A DNA stretch of 22,374 nt from an uncultured Clostridia bacterium (GTDB lineage Bacteria; Bacillota; Clostridia; Christensenellales; Borkfalkiaceae), in contig CANPZH010000005.1 of NCBI GenBank assembly GCA_947589335.1, forward strand, positions 1-22,374. The letters run 5' to 3'. The position numbers and the translations under genes were made by a program. This document shows, in pieces, positions 7,942 to 15,795 of the stretch (position 1 is its first letter; each line of letters starts with the position of its first letter). A model generated the notes under the pieces. It was not told the origin of the DNA. It ran no database searches and saw only the letters and a program-made list of their open reading frames with translations.

Positions 7942-8550
7942 TCAGTGACAGTTGCAGCAGAGGTTGAACAGACAGTTCACGCAGAGGAAAGTGTAGCAAA
8001 AACTTGCGCAGTTGGCGCACCAGTTCCCCCCCATCTGTTCCCCGCCCGAAGCGGGATCGGGATTGGTATTGGGCGCGCCGCCCGTCTGCTGCGTATATTC
8101 CGCGCGCGCGCGCAATTTCTCGTAGGCGTCGCGGTACTTCGCGTTCCCGCCGTCCATCTGCATCGCAATCTCGAGCTGCTTCTTGCTCTCGTTGATCCAA
8201 TTCTTCTTGTAAAAGACGACCGACTGCAGGTAGTGCCATTCGGCATTCCGCTCGTTGAAGGAATCGAGCTTCCCCTGCGCCCCCGAGAGGTCTCCCTTGC
8301 GGATGAGATCGGCGACTTCCCCGAACGGGTCGCCCTCCTCCTCCGAGCGGCGGGACTCCCTGCGCTCGCGGACGATCTCCTCGTAGGCGGCGTCAATCTT
8401 TTCGAGCATGCGGGCGGCCCGGTTGCCCGCTTCGCCCTCGAGCCAGCGCTCCTCGTTGTATTTCATCTTGAGCGCGCGATAGGCCTCTTTGATCTCCTCG
8501 TCCGTCGCCGTCTCGCTCACTCCGAGTATTTCGTAGTTTTCTCTGTTCAT
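7942..8550 (-). CDS. Degenerate J-domain protein with C-terminal cysteine string
   Basis: 202 residues. Residues 4-61 form a J domain (NYEILGV..TATDEEIKEAYRALKMKY...IDAAYEEI), but the HPD that activates Hsp70 is replaced by NEE (32-34), so classical DnaK stimulation is doubtful. Residues about 76-150 look like TPR-type helices. A Gly/Pro/Asn linker leads to a tail with eight Cys in the last 25 residues (178, 181, 185, 190, 193, 198, 199, 201), mixed with Phe/Leu, ending CNCH. The tail could bind metal, insert in the membrane or be lipidated; none is shown. ATG at 8550 with AGGAG upstream; an in-frame TTG at 8574 lies before that site and is rejected. Sits between DUF5685 and a membrane protein. 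Confidence 0.9.
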   Translation of the reverse strand: MNRENYEILGVSETATDEEIKEAYRALKMKYNEERWLEGEAGNRAARMLEKIDAAYEEIVRERRESRRSEEEGDPFGEVADLIRKGDLSGAQGKLDSFNERNAEWHYLQSVVFYKKNWINESKKQLEIAMQMDGGNAKYRDAYEKLRARAEYTQQTGGAPNTNPDPASGGEQMGGNWCANCASFCYTFLCVNCLFNLCCNCH

Positions 8551-8581
8551 AGATGACTCCTTTTCGTAAAACAACCCGCCT

Positions 8582-9448
8582 TCAGATCCTGACCTGCATC
8601 TTCTGCGGCACTTCGCCCTTCATCACCCGCGCGGTCTCGAGCGGGATCCCGCGGAGAAGGACGTTGTCCGTGAGGTCGCGGTTGAAGTAAAATTTCACGC
8701 CCGAAAGCCCCTCGCGGAGGGCATAGAAGAGGGTGTCGAACAGAAAGCCGATCTCCTCTCCCCTTTCCGCCATGAGCGCCGCCTTGCTCTCCGCGCCGTA
8801 GGCGAGGAGGAAGGGATTGTAGGCGCCCCTTTTCTTGTCCTTGTCGTAGTCGTCCAGCGCGTCGATGAGATACACCCACTTCCCGAGCGCATAAAAGAGC
8901 TCGTCCGAACTCTCTCCCGCCTTGTCTTTGAGGAAGTGGCGCGCGATCTCCCGCATCATGCACGCGGTGGGATCTGCCGCGCGGTCGGGCGAATCCGTCT
9001 TCGACGCCTCCGCCGCCGCCTGTTCCCTCATGAAATCTTCGACGATCTTCACGAGCTCCGGATAGCGTTTCCCCGCCCGCCGGAACCCCTTGCGGAACCA
9101 CAGCCTGCGCCCGCCCGTCCGTTCGCCGTCCGCGCGGTCGTCCGTCAGTTTGTAGTAGACGAGCACGGTGTTGAGGGCGCCGAGTTCCTCGGTGAGCCCG
9201 TCGACGCACGCGATGGGGCGCTTTTTGACGGCATGTTCGAAGCAGTTCTGCCGCTCGATCTTCACGTCGGTCCCCGTCATGTTGTGCAGGAGGGCGGAGA
9301 GGAAGGTCATGTCGTAGCTCAGACCGATCCGCGCCGTCTGCCCGCAGGAGGCGCCGATGCCCTTGCACAGCCCGCAGTAGAGCGCCTTGTAGAGCGTCAG
9401 ATCCTTGACGAAGAGATTGCCGAGGTCATAGCGTACGTAGCCGAACAT
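8582..9448 (-). CDS. DUF5685 family protein
   Basis: 288 residues, recognised by the N-terminus MFGYVR, then YCGLCKGIG (C25, C28) and SYDMTFLSALL. Function is unknown. Two Asp-rich motifs stand about 95 residues apart: DDRAD (103-107) and DALDDYDKD (196-204), the latter followed by GAYNPF. With the all-helical look and length, this recalls class I isoprenoid synthases such as squalene/phytoene synthases, a resemblance only. Cysteines at 25, 28, 35, 69, 81 and 163 might bind metal. The ATG at 9448 shares one base with the trpS stop (TGATG) and has GGGGGA upstream. From what I know of Clostridia, this family often lies beside small J-domain genes, as here. Confidence 0.88.
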   Translation of the reverse strand: MFGYVRYDLGNLFVKDLTLYKALYCGLCKGIGASCGQTARIGLSYDMTFLSALLHNMTGTDVKIERQNCFEHAVKKRPIACVDGLTEELGALNTVLVYYKLTDDRADGERTGGRRLWFRKGFRRAGKRYPELVKIVEDFMREQAAAEASKTDSPDRAADPTACMMREIARHFLKDKAGESSDELFYALGKWVYLIDALDDYDKDKKRGAYNPFLLAYGAESKAALMAERGEEIGFLFDTLFYALREGLSGVKFYFNRDLTDNVLLRGIPLETARVMKGEVPQKMQVRI

Positions 9449-10443
9449 CAGTCCCCCTGGTAAAAGCCGACCTTGCGGTAGACCTTCGAGAGCGTCTTGC
9501 GGGCGGCCTTGTAGGCGCGTTCCGCGCCCGCGGCGAGCACGCCGCCGAGATACGCCTTGTCCGCCAGAAGCCGCTTCTGCTCCGCCTGTATGGGCGCGAG
9601 CGCGTCCGCGACGGTCTCCCCGACCGCGGGTTTGAATTCGCCGTAGCCCTTTCCCTCGAACTCCCGCTCCGCTTCCTCCGTCGTCTTGCCCGCGAAGGAG
9701 GCGTAGATCGTGAGGAGGTTGGAGATCCCGGGTTTTTCTCCGGAAAGACGGATCTCGGAGCCGCTGTCCGTGACCGCGCGCCTGAACTTGCGGAGGATCG
9801 TATCCCGGTCGTCCGTCAGAAAGACGGAGGCGTTGGGGTTTTCGTCGGACTTGCTCATCTTGTGCAGCGGATCCTGCAGGGAGGCGATCTTCGCCCCCTG
9901 TTTCATGACGAGCGCCTTGGGAACTTTGAAGGTCTCCCCATAGCGGTTATTGAAGCGGACCGCGATGTCGCGCGCGATCTCGACGTGTTGGGTCTGGTCC
10001 TGTCCGACGGGCACGAGATCGGTCTGATACAGCAGGATGTCCGCCGCCATCAGCACGGGATAGTCCATGAGCCCCATGTTGATGTTGTCCGCATGCTTTG
10101 CGGCCTTGTCTTTATATTGCGTCATGCGCTCCATTTCGCCGACATAGGTGAGCGAATTGAGCACCCAGCAGAGCTCCGCATGCTGCGGCACCTGCGACTG
10201 GACATAGAGCGTGCACTTTTCGGGGTCGATCCCGCAGGCGATGTAGAGGGCGGCAAGCTCGAGCGTTCTGCGCCTCAGCTCCGCCGGGTCCTGCCGCACC
10301 GTGATCGCGTGCATGTTCGCCATCGCGAAGAAACAGGCGTATTCATCCTGCATCTTCAGCCAGTTGCGGATGGAACCCACATAGTTCCCGATCGTCAGAT
10401 TCCCGCTCGGCTGCACCGCCGAATAGACGATATTCCCTTCCAT
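9448..10443 (-). CDS. trpS: Tryptophan--tRNA ligase
   Basis: Charges tRNA-Trp. 331 residues, the normal bacterial length. The class I HIGH-like signature is in PSGNLTIGNY (12-21), the specificity region GEMERMTQYKDK at 102-113, the tryptophan-pocket stretch YPVLMAADILLY at 128-139, and KMSKS at 195-199. First gene of a six-gene minus-strand operon; start ATG at 10443 with GGGAG about 12 bases upstream, a rather long spacing. The leader is only about 25 nt, so there is no room for a T-box or trp attenuator. Confidence 0.98.
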   Translation of the reverse strand: MEGNIVYSAVQPSGNLTIGNYVGSIRNWLKMQDEYACFFAMANMHAITVRQDPAELRRRTLELAALYIACGIDPEKCTLYVQSQVPQHAELCWVLNSLTYVGEMERMTQYKDKAAKHADNINMGLMDYPVLMAADILLYQTDLVPVGQDQTQHVEIARDIAVRFNNRYGETFKVPKALVMKQGAKIASLQDPLHKMSKSDENPNASVFLTDDRDTILRKFRRAVTDSGSEIRLSGEKPGISNLLTIYASFAGKTTEEAEREFEGKGYGEFKPAVGETVADALAPIQAEQKRLLADKAYLGGVLAAGAERAYKAARKTLSKVYRKVGFYQGD

Positions 10444-10472
10444 AGTTTGCCGATTCTCCCTAAGATATGCCC

Positions 10473-10501
10473 ATTATAGCATATCCGCATGAAAATTGCA
10501 A
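10473..10501 (-). promoter_or_regulatory. Promoter of the trpS operon
   Basis: -10 TATAAT (10473-10478) with extended TG (ATGCTATAAT), 17-bp spacer, and -35 TTGCAA (10496-10501). The start of transcription would be about 25 nt before the trpS ATG. Confidence 0.87.
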
Positions 10502-10531
10502 CGGGGAAAGGTTATGCTTTGGTGAAAATTT

Positions 10532-13500
10532 TCAGCGGAGGAGGGCAAACCTCTTCCCCGCGGAGACCTTCTCGCAACTGCCCGCAAGGAGGCGGAAACA
10601 GAGGATCTCCCCCGCGCCGCTGCGCGCGACGAGATATCCCCCCGCGAGATGCACGGGGGCGAGCGTCTCCTCCCCGTACAAAATGTTGTAGCCGTCTATG
10701 CGGAGTGAGGGTCCGTCCCCGCACGTGTATTCGCCGATCGCCGCAGAGAGCGATCCGTCGAACCGTTCGTAAAACGCTTCGCCGTCTCTTCTCCCGATGC
10801 GGACGCGGAAGGAGGCCCCGCCGTCCGTCAGCAGAAATTCGTTGCCCGTCTCTCCGACCGCCTCATAGCCGCATTCCCGCACGCCCGAAAGGAGCGCTCT
10901 CCCGCCGCCGAGCAGGGTCAGGGTCTCCCCGTACGGATCTGCGGGGGCGTAGCTGCCGAATTCATCGCCGAGAAGGGTCCACCCGCCGTCCGCCGCCAAA
11001 AGGCCGAGCCGGCCCGACGGCCCCGGAAGATCTGCGCAGGAGAAGACGATGAGGCCGTCCGTCTCCTCCGTCGTGCCCGAATAGGTCTGCCCGCCCGCGG
11101 ACCAGACCGCAAGGCCGCAGCCGTCGAGGGCGAGCGTCTCCCCGCCCGGAAGCGTCAGCGTCCTGTCCTTCGCGCCGTCATAGAGGCGGTAACCCGCCCC
11201 ATACAGGCGGAAGAAAATTTCCCCGCCCGCATGGCGGAAACAGTACACGCCTTCCCTTTCCGAGACCGTCCCCGGAAGATCGCTCTCCCCGCGGAAAAAG
11301 GCGTCTTCCCCGCCGAGGAAGAGGGCGCCGAGTTCCCCCGCATAGCCCGTGTATGTATGCAATTCGTATCCGCCGCCGAGGACGAAGCGGAAGAGTTTTC
11401 CCTCCGCCGCGATCTCCGCGGCCGTGCCGGTTATCCAGTATTCCGCCGAAAGGTCCCCCTCCGCGCGCTTCCAGACCGCGCCGCCGAGGCCGTCGAGGAT
11501 GAGCTCTCCCTCCGCGCCCGCATAGCTTCCCGCGCCGCCCGCGGGAGCGTACACCCGCACGCCGTTTTTCTCCGCGAGAAGATAAGAGACGCCGTCCGAA
11601 GGGATCAGGACCGTCCCCGTCCCCTCGTCATAGAGATATTCCGTCACCCCGTCCGCCCGTTTTGCGGAGCCGTCTCCGCAGAGGAAGAGGATCTCGTCCG
11701 TCTGCGCTCCGTCGCGGAGCAGGCGGTAAGACCCCGCCTCCGTGCGCTGGATCCACTCCGCGCGGCGGGTCGCCGCGTCGGTGCGGAAGACCGCATACCG
11801 CGCGGCGTCTCCGCTTCTCACCAGGATCTCGAGATATTCGCCGTCGTAGTAGACCGGCGTGAACGCCGTCTCTTCGCCGATGTACGGCAGATAGATCCCC
11901 CCGCCGTACCCGTCAAACTCGAGACAGGGTCCGTAAAAGGCGCGGTACGACCCGAAGAGCTCCTCCGAAAAGACCTCGTACTCTCCTCCCGTAAGACGGA
12001 AGCGGAAGCCCTCGCCGTCCGCATCGGGCAAAAATCTCCAGCCCGCGTCCTCGTCTTTCAGGCAGACGCCCGCAAAGCGCGCCTCTCCCTGCGTGAGCAC
12101 GGCGCCGCCCGCACCGTCGAGGAAGAGTTCGCCCCTCTCCCCGCCGTACCTTCCCGCCTCGGCGGATGTGCGGCAGAACCGCTCCCCCGTCAGGGTGAAG
12201 GTGAGAAAGTCTTTCCCGCAGACGGCGCGGACTTCCTCTCCGAAGAGGGTCACGAAGACGCCGTCGCGGCAGAATCTGCCCGTGACCGTCTTCCCGCCCT
12301 CCGTGCAGCGGGCGTTGATCCCGTAGCCGTCCAGCTCGAGGGAGCCCCCTTCGCAGGTATATCTTCCCGCGAGTTCGCCGCGGTAGCGCAAGTAGCCCTC
12401 CTCCGCGTCGAAGACCTCTCCCGCGCCCTCGCTCCAGAGGAGGGAGCCGAGCCGGAAGCGGAAGGTCTCCCCTCCCCGGAACTGCCATTCGCCCGCGCTG
12501 CCGTAGTCGGCATAGACGCCCGCGTCCGTGCCCGAGGGCGAAACTCTCACCGCGTTCCCGAAGCCGTCGAGGGAGAGGGTATCGGAGGGCGTGAAGGCGT
12601 CTTCGGGATAGCCGTAGAGGGTGTAGACGCCCTTCTCTTTGCCCTCGCGGAGGAACCCCTCCTCTGAGAGCAGGAACAAAAATCCGCCCTCGCCGCGCCC
12701 GTCCGGCGTGAACGCATACAGCCCCGTATAGCGCTCCGCCTCCTCGTCATAGAGATATTCATACCGCCCCGAAAGGACTTCCCCGCCGAAGGTATAGACC
12801 GCGGAGCCCTCTTGAAAGGAGAGCTCGAGCTTGCCGTACTTTGCCTCGTTGGTCCCGTCCGCGTTGAGGCCGTAGCCCGTGTAGCTGCCCGTGTCGTCGG
12901 GGAGGAAGCCGCCGCGGCCGTCGAGCTTGCCGCCGTATGCGCCCGCGCGGAACCCGTCCCCGCGGAATTCGCCCTCCGTCTTTTCCCCGTCCGCCGAGGT
13001 GTAGACCGCCCGCCTTGCGCCGTCCTCCCGCTCGTAGACGGCGACCGCGAGCCTCCCGCCGCCCCGTGCGCCGCCGTACACCGCGGCGTAGCAGCCGTAG
13101 AGAGTGATATCCTTCTCCGCCATGACCGGCGCGCCCGCGGCGTATCCCGCCTGCTCCGCGCCGTCCCTTGCCGAAGACCAGCCGAAAAATTCATAGCCCT
13201 CTCCCGTCTGCGGCTCCCCCGAGAGGGAGAACTCCGCCCCGTAGCGGGTCTTCACCGTCTGTTCCGTCTCCCGTCCCTCCATGTCGCAGACGACGTAGGT
13301 GATCTCCACCTCCTCGCGCGCGAAGTAGAGGTTGAGGGTGTTTTCTCCCGCGCCGAGGGTCATCGTCCGTCCGGACTTTTCCTCCTCGAAGAGGAAATGC
13401 CCGACCGACGGCGGTTCGGCGGCGATCTCCGTCCCCTCCCAGTCCGCGCCCTCTCTGCCGAGCGAGCGGTTCAGTTCGTAGGAGGAGGGGTCGTTTGCCG

Positions 13501-14047
13501 CCTGCAGATAGACGTTGACCGCATAGCGCGCCTTGAACCGCGCCGTGAGCGTGAGATCGCCGCTCGGCATGACCGTATCCGCCGAGAGCGGCTCTTCGCC
13601 CGCGTACCAGCCCCCGAACAGGAGCCCCGTCCGCTCGGGCGTAAGGCTCTTCAACCGCTCCGAGAGCCGCTCCCCGGGCTTCACCGCGAGCGCGAAGGTG
13701 GTATCCCCCGTCTCGAGGGTCAGCACGGGGCAGGGTTCGTACTTTGCATAGAAGGTCATGCTCTCCGCGGGCATGACGTCGGGAAGGCTCTGCCGCTCGC
13801 CCGTGCAGTCGGGCGAGAGATACCAGCCCTCGAAGTAGCATCCCTCCTTTTCGGGATCGTTGGGACGCAGATACTGCCCTCCCGCGCTCCCCTCGACGGA
13901 CGCAAGATGGGTGCCGCCGTCCGTTTCGAAGCGGAGGGTCACCTTGTCGCTGCAAGCCGCGCCGATCATCACGACCAGAAAGAGCGCCAGAACCGCCGCA
14001 AAGACGGTGGCAAACAGCGTGGAAAAAGTTTTTCTTACATATCTCAT
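10532..14047 (-). CDS. Large exported repeat protein: InlB-type B-repeats plus LDG beta-repeats
   Basis: 1171 residues. Basic start, then a hydrophobic segment (about 9-29) ending IGAAC, giving a possible lipid-anchored C32; Gly at -3 makes the lipobox imperfect. Residues 36-104 and 107-172 are Listeria-Bacteroides (Flg_new) repeats with FEGWY and FGGWY; 176-243 and 247-321 are related beta domains. From about residue 370 to the end runs a second repeat with a G-x-Y, then LDGxG core at about 375, 493, 572, 643, 711, 790, 851, 911, 974, 1046 and 1118, period mostly 60-80. No LPXTG anchor. Expected outside the membrane; ligand unknown. ATG at 14047 has AAGGAG 7 bases upstream. The stop is 31 bp from the trpS promoter, with no terminator seen. 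Confidence 0.9.
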   Translation of the reverse strand: MRYVRKTFSTLFATVFAAVLALFLVVMIGAACSDKVTLRFETDGGTHLASVEGSAGGQYLRPNDPEKEGCYFEGWYLSPDCTGERQSLPDVMPAESMTFYAKYEPCPVLTLETGDTTFALAVKPGERLSERLKSLTPERTGLLFGGWYAGEEPLSADTVMPSGDLTLTARFKARYAVNVYLQAANDPSSYELNRSLGREGADWEGTEIAAEPPSVGHFLFEEEKSGRTMTLGAGENTLNLYFAREEVEITYVVCDMEGRETEQTVKTRYGAEFSLSGEPQTGEGYEFFGWSSARDGAEQAGYAAGAPVMAEKDITLYGCYAAVYGGARGGGRLAVAVYEREDGARRAVYTSADGEKTEGEFRGDGFRAGAYGGKLDGRGGFLPDDTGSYTGYGLNADGTNEAKYGKLELSFQEGSAVYTFGGEVLSGRYEYLYDEEAERYTGLYAFTPDGRGEGGFLFLLSEEGFLREGKEKGVYTLYGYPEDAFTPSDTLSLDGFGNAVRVSPSGTDAGVYADYGSAGEWQFRGGETFRFRLGSLLWSEGAGEVFDAEEGYLRYRGELAGRYTCEGGSLELDGYGINARCTEGGKTVTGRFCRDGVFVTLFGEEVRAVCGKDFLTFTLTGERFCRTSAEAGRYGGERGELFLDGAGGAVLTQGEARFAGVCLKDEDAGWRFLPDADGEGFRFRLTGGEYEVFSEELFGSYRAFYGPCLEFDGYGGGIYLPYIGEETAFTPVYYDGEYLEILVRSGDAARYAVFRTDAATRRAEWIQRTEAGSYRLLRDGAQTDEILFLCGDGSAKRADGVTEYLYDEGTGTVLIPSDGVSYLLAEKNGVRVYAPAGGAGSYAGAEGELILDGLGGAVWKRAEGDLSAEYWITGTAAEIAAEGKLFRFVLGGGYELHTYTGYAGELGALFLGGEDAFFRGESDLPGTVSEREGVYCFRHAGGEIFFRLYGAGYRLYDGAKDRTLTLPGGETLALDGCGLAVWSAGGQTYSGTTEETDGLIVFSCADLPGPSGRLGLLAADGGWTLLGDEFGSYAPADPYGETLTLLGGGRALLSGVRECGYEAVGETGNEFLLTDGGASFRVRIGRRDGEAFYERFDGSLSAAIGEYTCGDGPSLRIDGYNILYGEETLAPVHLAGGYLVARSGAGEILCFRLLAGSCEKVSAGKRFALLR

Positions 14048-14109
14048 AACCGTACTCCTTTCTCGATTTCCGCCCTCCGCTCCCGGGGCGGACAGGCGAG
14101 GTAAACTTG

Positions 14110-14118
14110 ATTTTATCA
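14110..14118 (-). promoter_or_regulatory. Possible extended -10 element for the repeat protein gene
   Basis: TGATAAAAT on the minus strand (-10 TAAAAT at 14110-14115), about 63 bp before the ATG. No good -35 at 16-18 bp, so this is a weak call; a TACAAT at about 14142-14147 is an alternative. Confidence 0.4.
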
Positions 14119-14215
14119 CACCGCGGTTGCAAAAAATCGGCGATTGTAGCGAATTATCGCTTTCTTTATCCGTTTTGCCGTGCGGCGAAATTTTTCGCGG
14201 ATTTTCCAAATCCTC

Positions 14216-14244
14216 TTGCAATTTGCCAAGGAACGCGCTATAAT
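14216..14244 (+). promoter_or_regulatory. Promoter of the aldolase gene
   Basis: -35 TTGCAA (14216-14221), 17-bp spacer, -10 TATAAT (14239-14244). The ribosome site GGGAGG follows at 14261-14266. Confidence 0.87.
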
Positions 14245-14272
14245 TGAAAAAAAATCCATCGGGAGGAAAATT

Positions 14273-15208
14273 ATGTCCTTAGTTACAACCAAGGAAATGT
14301 TCAGAAAGGCGTACGAGGGCGGCTATGCAGTCGGCGCGTTCAACGTCAACAATATGGAGATGATCCAGGCGATCGTCGAAGCGGCGAACGAATGCCGCTC
14401 CCCCGTCATCCTGCAGGTCTCCGCGGGCGCAAGAAAGTATGCGAACCCCGTCTATCTCCGCCATCTCGTCGAAGCGGCGGTGGAGACGACCGACATCCCC
14501 GTCGCGATGAACCTCGACCACGGCGCAGACTTCGAGATCTGCAAGGCCTGCATCGACGGCGGCTTTACGTCCGTCATGATCGACGCCTCCTCCAAACCCT
14601 GGGAAGAGAACATCGCCATCACGAAGCAGGTCGTGGAATATGCGCACGATCACGGCGTTGTCGTGGAGGCAGAGCTCGGCAAGCTCGCCGGGATCGAAGA
14701 CGACGTGAAAGTCGCAGATCACGACGCGCAGTTCACCTCTCCCGACGAAGTGCAGGAGTTCACCGCCCGCACGGGGATCGACTCCCTCGCGATCGCGATC
14801 GGCACCTCCCACGGCGCCTATAAGTTCAAACCCGGGCAGGATCCCAAGCTCCGCATCGACATTCTCGAGGAGATCGGGCGGCGGCTTCCCGGATTCCCGA
14901 TCGTTCTGCACGGCGCATCCTCCGTTCCGCAGGAACAGGTCGCGATCGTCAACGAATTCGGCGGCTCCATGCCCAACGCGATCGGCATTCCCGAGAGCGA
15001 GCTGAGAAAGGCGGCGCATCTCGCGGTCTGCAAGATCAACATCGACTCCGACCTCCGCGTCGCGTTCACGGCGGCGATCAGAAAGCACCTCGCGGAGAAT
15101 CCTTCCCACTTCGACCCCCGCCAGTACCTCGGCGACGCAAGGGCGAACATGAAGGAGATGGTCAAGCACAAGATCGTCGACGTGCTCGGCTCCGCCAACA
15201 AGGCATAA
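14273..15208 (+). CDS. fba: Class II fructose-1,6-bisphosphate aldolase
   Basis: Zinc-dependent cleavage of fructose-1,6-bisphosphate to DHAP and glyceraldehyde-3-phosphate in glycolysis. 311 residues. Catalytic Asp and Zn ligand are D82/H83 in NLDHG; E134 in EAELG; Zn ligands H180 in GTSHGAYK and H213 in LHGASSVP; phosphate-binding region KINIDSD at 254-260. ATG at 14273 has GGGAGG 6 bases upstream; an in-frame ATG at 14180 would lie before the promoter and is rejected. Single-gene unit between its own promoter and terminator, divergent from the repeat protein gene. Tagatose-bisphosphate aldolases are similar, but a lone gene with no galactitol genes favours Fba. Confidence 0.95.
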   Translation: MSLVTTKEMFRKAYEGGYAVGAFNVNNMEMIQAIVEAANECRSPVILQVSAGARKYANPVYLRHLVEAAVETTDIPVAMNLDHGADFEICKACIDGGFTSVMIDASSKPWEENIAITKQVVEYAHDHGVVVEAELGKLAGIEDDVKVADHDAQFTSPDEVQEFTARTGIDSLAIAIGTSHGAYKFKPGQDPKLRIDILEEIGRRLPGFPIVLHGASSVPQEQVAIVNEFGGSMPNAIGIPESELRKAAHLAVCKINIDSDLRVAFTAAIRKHLAENPSHFDPRQYLGDARANMKEMVKHKIVDVLGSANKA

Positions 15209-15210
15209 AT

Positions 15211-15237
15211 GGCGCTCCCGCGGACAGCCGCGGCGCC
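15211..15237 (+). other. Hairpin just after the aldolase stop
   Basis: GGCG (15211-15214), CCGCGG (15218-15223), loop ACAG, CCGCGG (15228-15233), CGCC (15234-15237): a ten-pair stem with a three-base bulge and no U-tract. It precedes the terminator by 19 bp and might protect the mRNA end. Confidence 0.55.
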
Positions 15238-15256
15238 CATGAAAATGGATATGAAT

Positions 15257-15290
15257 ATCCCCGCGCCTCTGCGCGGGGATCGTTTTTTTT
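15257..15290 (+). terminator. Intrinsic terminator of the aldolase gene
   Basis: Perfect ten-pair stem ATCCCCGCGC / GCGCGGGGAT (15257-15266, 15271-15280), loop CTCT, then CG and eight T (15283-15290). Confidence 0.95.
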
Positions 15291-15317
15291 CATGCGGTGT
15301 TCGATTGCGCTGCTTCG

Positions 15318-15398
15318 CGCGTGGCGGAATGACGTATTAAAAAGCGCGGGACGGAATGACGTAAAAAGAAACGCGTGGCAGAAAGGCGTATAATAACG
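15318..15398 (+). repeat. Three tandem copies of a 27-bp repeat
   Basis: Units at 15318-15344, 15345-15371 and 15372-15398, each with a core CGCGtGGCgGAATGACGTA followed by an A-rich end; the third is the most diverged (GAAAGGCGTA). A fourth solitary unit is at 15640-15666. Confidence 0.85.
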
Positions 15399-15470
15399 TC
15401 ACACTGCCCCGCCTTCTTTTTACGTCATGTTGAGCTTGCCGAAACATGGACCGCATTATTACAAAGTGCG

Positions 15471-15507
15471 ATTCTTCGACTCCACTTCGTTCCGCTCAGA
15501 ATGACGT
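15471..15507 (+). repeat. Dispersed repeat ending in CTCAGAATGACGT
   Basis: A unit of the type TTCGACTCCACTTCGTTCCG followed by CTCAGAATGACGT. Similar sequences are familiar from intergenic regions of many gut bacteria (from memory, not searched). A related CGTCATGTTGAGCTTGCCG unit stands at about 15424-15442. Confidence 0.65.
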
Positions 15508-15557
15508 GTTGGGGAATGCACGCCGCTTCTCTACGTCATTCCGACGACCAACGGGAG

Positions 15558-15582
15558 GAGGAATCTGAGGACGAGATTCCTC
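15558..15582. repeat. 9-bp inverted repeat (hairpin)
   Basis: GAGGAATCT (15558-15566) and AGATTCCTC (15574-15582) around a seven-base loop, with no T-tract; part of the repeat mosaic rather than a terminator. Confidence 0.7.
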
Positions 15583-15639
15583 GACTTCGCTACTTCGCGC
15601 CGTTGGCGCTCGTGCCGCGCTTAGAGAATCAGAACTTCG

Positions 15640-15666
15640 CGCGGGGCAGAATGACGTATAAAACAC
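15640..15666 (+). repeat. Solitary copy of the 27-bp repeat
   Basis: CGCGGGGCAGAATGACGTA plus an A-rich end, aligned base for base with the tandem units at 15318-15398. Confidence 0.75.
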
Positions 15667-15795
15667 ATTCCAAATCCACTGCGCGGAGCAGGGTTCCCCT
15701 GCGGCAGCGCACACAATTTGCCGCATACCTGCGGCTTCATGTCCGATGGAACGAATAAGAGGACCAAATAGGTTAAGGCGCGGGAGCGCGTTTCC

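Noticed and set aside
10444..10472. T-box or trp attenuator before trpS
   Set aside because: The leader from the mapped promoter is only about 25 nt, too short for either.
10489..11052. 187-codon plus frame inside the repeat protein gene
   Set aside because: Arg/Pro-rich antisense translation without a domain or ribosome site.
14048..14221. N-terminal extension of the repeat protein to 14221
   Set aside because: The signal peptide starts at 14047 with AAGGAG upstream; the extension overlaps the aldolase promoter.
15318..15398. CRISPR array
   Set aside because: The 27-bp units abut each other with no unique spacers, and no cas genes are near.
15375..15758. 127-codon open frame in the repeat region
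   Set aside because: Crosses several repeat units, no ribosome site, no recognisable domain.
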